Assembly (NCBI RefSeq): GCF_022605725.1
Contig: NC_065552.1
Location: forward strand, 29,771,879-29,835,878
DNA: 64,000 bases
Direction of reading: 5' to 3'
Source: Anthonomus grandis grandis
Lineage: Eukaryota > Arthropoda > Insecta > Coleoptera > Curculionidae
In this document: positions 58,254 to 64,000 of the stretch, piece after piece
Layout: every line of letters begins with the position of its first letter
How positions within the stretch are numbered: the stretch's first letter is position 1
Made by a program: the position numbers and the translations under genes
Notes under the pieces: model-generated
The model's database searches: none
Told to the model about the DNA's origin: nothing
What the model saw: only the letters and a program-made list of their open reading frames with translations

Positions 58254-58314
58254 CTCGTAAACTCATTTATTCTCTTCTCTCTTTCTGAATGTATTTCTGT
58301 GGTATACTGAATCT
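58215..58314 (-). CDS. dia: dia exon 1 (canonical start), with 5' UTR
   Basis: Coding part is 58215-58253 (13 codons: MSSRHEKAKSGSF), ending in phase 0 at a GTAAGT donor. It resembles the fly Dia N-terminus (MSRHEKTKS, recalled from family knowledge). Its final Phe followed by the next exon's LESWF also resembles the FLERF stretch of mammalian DIAPH1. A TTTTTTTGCAG acceptor at 58315-58320 shows that 61 nt of 5' UTR precede the ATG and that a further non-coding exon lies upstream, probably near 61-62 kb. An upstream ATG at 58264-58266 opens a 9-codon frame that overlaps the true start. Confidence 0.85.
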
Positions 58315-59029
58315 CTGCAAAAAAATTCAAATGTTTATATGTAAGTCTACATTTATCAATTAATTCAACTAAATTAATTAATATAAGTCATCTTCACTTA
58401 GATTAAATTAAGTACAAATGATGATATAAGCATCAATTTATCAAGTAAAAACTATATAACTTTTAACTGCCAAAAATCAATTGAGATATTGAAACTAACT
58501 CTATCCTTTGTAAATGGTATTCCAAAACTCTCTTCTCTAACAGGATTCATTTGGGCAGGAAATCTGCCCAATTGTTACAAAATTGTTTTCTGACCAAAAT
58601 ACATTAAAAAACATTTTACTGTTTTGTTTAGTCAATTACATTATGTTGAGTTTCTTTTATAAGGATATTTGCCTGAAAATATGCTTTAGAAAATAATAAA
58701 GTTTAAATATTATATATTTTCCTTTTGATGTCTTTTGTAACACTAATAATATGTTATACTCAATCATTTATTCACACTATCACATATACAGCTTACATAG
58801 TTAAAAATAAATAAAATAATATTAATTAAAAAGAAATTACATAAAAGGGCTTGTTAAGACCATATTTTTCACATAAGATACATACTAAAACAAAAGGATT
58901 AAAAATAATGACACTTACATGTCTTAAAAAGTTAGAAAAGGTATCAAAATGATAATATTGCAACAACTTAGACTGTTCATGCCCATGTCACTTTTCTGCA
59001 CCCAAATGATTTCCAAAGATTAAATTCTT
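58315..59029. other. dia 5' UTR intron, nothing recognised
   Basis: AT-rich. It should belong to the intron between exon 1 and an unseen 5' non-coding exon. Confidence 0.4.
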
Positions 59030-60365
59030 AAAGTGGTCAGCAGGATTAAAGCTAATAAAGCAATAGGCCCTGATGGCATTCTGGCATATATCATGAAGGG
59101 CTGTCATGATTATTTTTAACAACCATTTAAACATCTTTTTAATTTAATCATCAAAACCTTAACTTTTCCAGATAAGTAGAAGATTAGTAAAATTCGTCCA
59201 ATTCACAAATCTGGCTCTAGACATGAAATAAAAAAATATTGCTCTATCAGTATTATGAGCTCCATATCAAAGGTCTCCAGTTGATTATCTTTCAGAGTCT
59301 ATTTCATGACATCTCAAGGCGCATTACTTCATGTCAACACAGTGTTTTTAGAAATCTACCTTGACAAATCTCACCGCCTTTTGTCAATATGTTCATGAAG
59401 CTATCAATTAAAAATTTACAAGTTCACATTATAAATACTGACATGAAAAAGGTTTTTGCTAGAGTGAGACACTGCATAATCTTAAAATCTTTGTCAAACT
59501 TAGATGTAGCTACATACATTATTGAATTGATTAGAGCATACTTTAGTAAGAGGTTCCAATACATTGAGATTAAAGGATCTAGGTTATTTATCTTTAAGAG
59601 CACTTCTGGGGTTCCTCAGGGTTCCAATCTTGGTCCCCTTTTATTTTTGACGGCCATTAATGGCTTAATATGCAACATAAAAGCAAAAGATCTTCTACTT
59701 GCTGATGATTTCAAATGTTCCTTACAGATTGACTGCATTGCAGACTGTCACAACTTACAAAATGTTTTCTCTGATGTTGCTAACTGTGTGACATTCATAG
59801 CTTTAAATTAAATGTCAGTAAGTGTGCTTGCATGTCATTTACCCGCAATAGTAGCCCTATGGCGTCCAGTTATGTTAAATGATATGGAACTAGAAAAAGT
59901 AACCAAATGAAAGAACTTGGGAGTTATTTTTGATAGTAATTTATCTTTTTCTTATACATTTCTTATATATACTTTTAACATTTTGTTTAAGGATGACAGT
60001 GCCCAAAAGATTTCCACCTTTTTGCTAGAACCACCAAGGAGCTTAGCATTGATGTCAGCCTCCATCTTTTTGATACCTTGCTGTTGCCAATCTTGGAGTA
60101 TAACTCCATCATATGGTCTCCCCTATATAACGTTGGATGGCTGTGATAGGAGAGGTGTGAAGGAAGTTTCTGAATTACAGGAAATTTGGTGTTTATCCAC
60201 CTAGAGGTTGCAACACTTATTGTCGTTAAAAAGATTGAACAGGTTCAGCACAAATTTTTAAGATACATTGTGTTCAAAAGGAATGTTCCACTTCGTATTA
60301 TCTACCACAAGTTTGAGTCTGAACTTAATATCCATACTCTCCAAACCCGTCATTTCCTTATATAG
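59030..60365 (+). pseudogene. Non-LTR retrotransposon ORF2 remnant
   Basis: VVSRIKANKAIGPDGILAYI, a decayed 'KISKIRPIHKSG' block and SISIMSSISKV start the RT. The open frame 59389-59811 has HIINTDMKKVFARVRHCIIL (catalytic Asp), STSGVPQGSNLGPLLFLTAI and KDLLLADDFKCSLQID (ADD box). 60225-60350 reads VKKIEQVQHKFLRYIVFKRN. The same family as the split LINE at 44-47 kb, judged by shared DD-x-K and IEQVQ+K(F/Y)LR blocks. Confidence 0.8.
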
Positions 60366-61299
60366 TTTATTATCTTACCAAAATAAAATCTTTAAGTATT
60401 GATTTTCATTATGTATAGAAATGCATTACTCTCAGCATATTCAAATAAAACCTAATTTTTAAAAGTTTCTCTACTTTTGTTTGATACTGTATATTAAAAC
60501 CTAACAAGAGCTATGAAAAAGTTATTTAGTTATTATTAAAAAATATTAATAAACTATAACTAAATAAATATCTGTCAAATGCATTTTTAGTAAAATTAGG
60601 AAGAAACAGTTTGAATTTAGATTAATTTACAAGTCTCGCTTCTAGTATTACCAACTGTTAGAGTATAGTACATAATTATAATTATTATTTTATTTAACAT
60701 CATTAATGACAATGTTATTATGGGTAATTTATATAATAAGAAACATTGCGAATTGTAAATAAATAATAAAAACAAGTTCCAACTTGGAAATTAATTGACA
60801 CAAATCCATGTACTGCTTTTATTAGTATTTATATTTTATGTGCTTTAATGCTTAATCTGCTAATAATTGTAGATGTAATCCATTGTAAAGTACAATATTC
60901 CTTAGAAATAACCAGCTTTGAATATACTATGACCAAATATTCAAAAAAAAAAAACACTTGTTGATATACTACCTTCATATAATCTGTTAGTTTTGGTGGT
61001 GATAAACTGAACTAAACTACAGGTTTTGCATTTTTTTTGTTTCTTTATAATGTAAGGATCAACAAAGAAAGGTGTAATATTTTCACAAATTTCGCTTGGG
61101 GTAACAGTGAATCAAACAAAACGGTGGTTGTAACATAACCACTGGTTTGATTTTTTTAACGGTGTTATCTAGAGCATAAACAATGCGGAAAAAAGCGAAT
61201 TAAAGAAATTTGAGTTACCAGTTAAACGATTAAGGTCACCAACTGCACTTTTACACTGAACCAAGGATTTTTTCATTTATCAAACGGATCAAGCACTTG
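60366..61299. other. Presumed dia 5' UTR intron, nothing recognised
   Basis: AT-rich, with no gene or structured repeat seen. Confidence 0.4.
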
Positions 61300-62311
61300 A
61301 TAATAATCGCGAAAAATGCACTGAAAACATAAAGTTTGAAATCAAATGCCAAGTTTCACTTCACTCGACTCTACAAATAAACAAATCACGCGAAGTTTGC
61401 GCCTGTCACTTTGACAAATGACACGCTGACAGATGTTGGCGGAATAAGGGTTTAACTGTCTTAGCAGCAGTGGCGTGCGTTATTCTTATATTGCGGACGA
61501 ATTAGGATGTGTACCATAATTTCTTAAGGAAAATGTAAGAATTAAGGTTTAAAAAAAAAGAATTTTACCCATTTTGTACAGTTTGTCTAGGTGTAGTTCA
61601 AGGTTCGCGATATCGATCAAATGCTTTTTACATGCCCAATTCACCAGTCATCAATTCTTAGAAGTCAACAGTTGCTAAATATGAATAACAATAAATTTTT
61701 CTTTTAACTTTTCTTCCAAGCCACTTTTTCGTGAGTTTTGATGTTCAAATTGTTGTTTATTTCTCATATATATCCTTGTTCCACCTCCTCTTGGTTTTCT
61801 GCAGTGATGTACTGAATATAATAAAGAAACTAATTTCAATTTTTTTTTCACTAGTGACGTTCACCGAATTTTAATTAATATAAATTAATAATAATTTGTA
61901 CATAATTTTTATTAAAAAAATCTTCTACGCTACTGACATTCACTGCTAACTTCACGTAAGTAAACAAAAGAATTTCCCCTTCCAACCTACTTTTCTTTCA
62001 TTCCTAAAATCCACATCACGTCAAAAGGTCTCCGTCTCACTCTTACGCGTTGCAACATTACATATCTCCGTCCTTACTTGACCTTAAAAAACTTGACAAG
62101 AAGAATACCACCGCAGTTCCTGCCATTTGACATTTATGTCGATATATCACTTTGACATTTTAATCAAAATGTCAAATTAACATCGAGTGAAAGCTTGTCG
62201 TCGTGTGGCGTTTTAATCGATTATGTAATGTTTAAATAGTTTTTTTTTAGTTTTAAGCTCAAAATAAGTTAAGTGTCAAAATTCCTGTAAATTATACTGT
62301 GGCAGTAAACA
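61300..62311. promoter_or_regulatory. Presumed intergenic promoter region between dia and the ZAD gene
   Basis: dia (minus) and the ZAD gene (plus) diverge here. The stretch has more CpG than its surroundings (for example 61387-61445) and repeated TTTGACA/TGTCAAA motifs at about 61411, 62127, 62152 and 62168, with further copies just inside the ZAD gene at 62453, 62465 and 62594. The unseen 5' non-coding exon of dia should lie here or just to the left. Transcription starts are not determined. Confidence 0.4.
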
Positions 62312-62443
62312 ATGACAAAAGTTTGTCGTTTATGTCTGGTGAGGTTGCAACGGGGGTCGAAGTACTTTAACATCAATGCTGTGGAGAGTTTCACTGGGTT
62401 CATGCCCTATAGGGATCAGTTGACCACTTGTATACCCGAAATG
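62312..62443 (+). CDS. First coding exon of a ZAD-type zinc-finger protein (partial)
   Basis: Forty-four codons from ATG to a GTGAGG donor, phase 0. The peptide begins MTKVCRLCLVRLQRGSKYFN. CRLCL near the N-terminus is the signature of the zinc-finger-associated domain (ZAD), a four-cysteine dimerisation module at the start of many insect C2H2 transcription factors. A third cysteine appears at residue 39 (LTTCIPEM); the fourth zinc ligand and the fingers would be in later exons. I could not find exon 2 before 64000. The gene is divergent from dia and probably shares its upstream region. The family assignment is good; the individual gene is not identified. Confidence 0.75.
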
Positions 62444-64000
62444 GTGAGGCGGTTTGACACATTTTTGACAGGTTTATTATCTATTTAAATTTAATAGAAA
62501 TTTTTTTGTAAATTTCAATTAAGTAGGTCAAATTTATACTGCTTGGGAAGGCCCAATATGGCTTCCTTTAGCAGAGGAAGGTGTTGTCATTTTGACAGGT
62601 TTACAAGGATCATAATATTTTAGTTAATAAACCATATTATTACAATCTTAAAACCATAAAAAAACTATTTGAATTTTAATGAGATGATTCATAAGCCTGA
62701 ATCATAATTTTATAATATACAGTAAAAACTAAACTGTTGGCTCCAAATTTCTTGTATCCCTATAAAATTTTTGAGTGAAACAACATGTAAAACATAAATA
62801 ATATAAAGTGCTTGAACTATCATACAGTGTCAATTAACAAAGATAAAAGGATTAAACATAAATATAAATAAATACCTACTAATAGTAATAATAGAAGCAT
62901 AACTAAAGTGATTCATATGCTACATACTAAACAGAAAGTTGGGGTAATTCTTAATTCCAAAAAACTTATAAATGCAAATAAATTATACACACAATAACAT
63001 TGAAAAAAGTCCTAAATTTCCTAGGCACCTATATAGTATATAAAAATGAGAACTTAATCATATATTAATTTTTAAGATGTTTAAGAATGGAATGTTGCAT
63101 GTATTTTCTGAGGTTCTTTTCCCAATTCCATAGGGCTAATTTTAGATATACTTCTTGCCTATCTCATGTAACAAGACTGGCAACTGATTATTAGCCTTGT
63201 AGCTTGCCAAGTTATTATTTCAAAATCACAAAATATCTCAGAAAAATTATGTGCTCTATAGAAATCTGTTATTCAGTATGTCACATGATTTAAATTTTTT
63301 TATAAATATATTCTAAATTAAATACATACCATATTTTCTTTCGTTGACTAACTCTACTGCTATAAAAATGAAAATTCTATGAGAAAAATAAGTGAGAATT
63401 TTTCTTAAACTGTGGCAGATAATTTAAAAACAAAAATTAAAATATAGTCTACAATCTTTATAGATTTAAAAAAAAAAATAAACAGAAATAGTATTTTACA
63501 TAATTATCATTAACTATTAACTCTTGAGGATCCTCCTCCTCCCTGGAGGTACAATTTCTCTCATTTACATTATGTGAATCTGCTCCTTAAACCCTACCTA
63601 TAAGTGATCATGATCTGTGATATGTTTTCAATTTTTCATTATAAATATGCAGGGTGTTTCATAATTAGTGGGAGGGGTTGTAGAGGGCCTCAAAATAAGC
63701 AAGTGTGCACAACAAACTCCTATCTGAAAATCATTAGATTTTGAGGTAAACGGTGATAAAGTTTTAAGAAAAAATCTTATTTTTCATGATAAATTTGAGA
63801 TACCTGTAGATAATTTTCTGCAAATTAGTATACTATAAAAACTAAAGAAAAAATGGTACTCCACGTTTTTTTTTTTTTAAATCCTCATTTAATTTAGAGT
63901 AAATTTCGTCTCCTCGCTTTGTTTTCTCTGTTGTACCATTTTCACAAATTTTGAAATTTATTTCTCACTAAAATTTATTATAAGGAAAAACATTACTCGC
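62444..64000. other. First intron of the ZAD gene
   Basis: No second exon with the missing ZAD cysteines was found. CAGGGTGTTTCATAATTAGT at 63651 looks like the terminus of a mariner-like element running off the window. TTTTGACAGGT occurs at 62464 and 62593. Confidence 0.45.

Noticed and set aside
1..64000. CRISPR arrays, tRNA or rRNA genes, bacterial operons
   Set aside because: No regularly spaced short repeats, no cloverleaf candidates with A/B boxes noticed, and gene structure is plainly eukaryotic.

Overview
This is a stretch of an AT-rich insect nuclear genome. The order is not provable from the window; the mix of Tc1/mariner, non-LTR and hAT elements would fit a beetle or a similar insect. 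Two host genes are visible. On the minus strand, 17 coding exons of a Diaphanous-related formin (dia) run from about 58.3 kb down to 991 and leave the window inside the FH2 domain. On the plus strand, the first coding exon of a ZAD-type zinc-finger gene lies at 62.3 kb, head-to-head with dia. Every dia exon was placed by matching consensus splice sites with reading-phase continuity. Together they encode about 886 residues: N-terminal tail, GTPase-binding/FH3 (armadillo) region, dimerisation region, a short coiled coil, proline-rich FH1, and most of FH2. The end of FH2 and the DAD lie to the left of position 1.

The 5' end of dia looks complex. Three separate start-codon exons (58.2, 51.2 and 36.5 kb) all end in phase 0 at strong GTAAGT donors. 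All could splice to the same common exon at 29.8 kb, which predicts three alternative promoters and N-termini. The 58.2-kb exon matches the N-terminus I recall for fly Dia.

Almost everything else is intron filled with transposable elements (TEs). 1-10 kb: 3' half of dia with a Tc1 remnant, a transposon with a DUF7869-like ORF and palindromic subterminal repeats, and a MITE-like element. 10-15 kb: a deleted Tc1 element, a LINE crumb, and FH3/dimerisation/coiled-coil exons. 15-25 kb: a 10.7-kb intron with LINE fragments and a hAT-type non-autonomous element with an exact 8-bp target duplication. 25-30 kb: four clustered FH3 exons, then an intron with degraded DDE transposons and the common exon 2. 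30-58 kb: a 28-kb first intron holding the two alternative starts, several LINEs, a Tc1 element nested in a LINE, a 175-bp tandem repeat, and a young LTR retrotransposon (identical 945-bp LTRs) that has lost pol. 58-64 kb: dia exon 1, another LINE remnant, and the presumptive shared promoter region of dia and the ZAD gene.

No tRNA, rRNA, CRISPR array or bacterial-type operon was seen. I found no convincing new biological system. The best leads are the three-start architecture of dia with a young LTR element about 160 bp upstream of one start, the DUF7869-like transposon with its palindromes, and one unrecognised open stretch at 33.6 kb.
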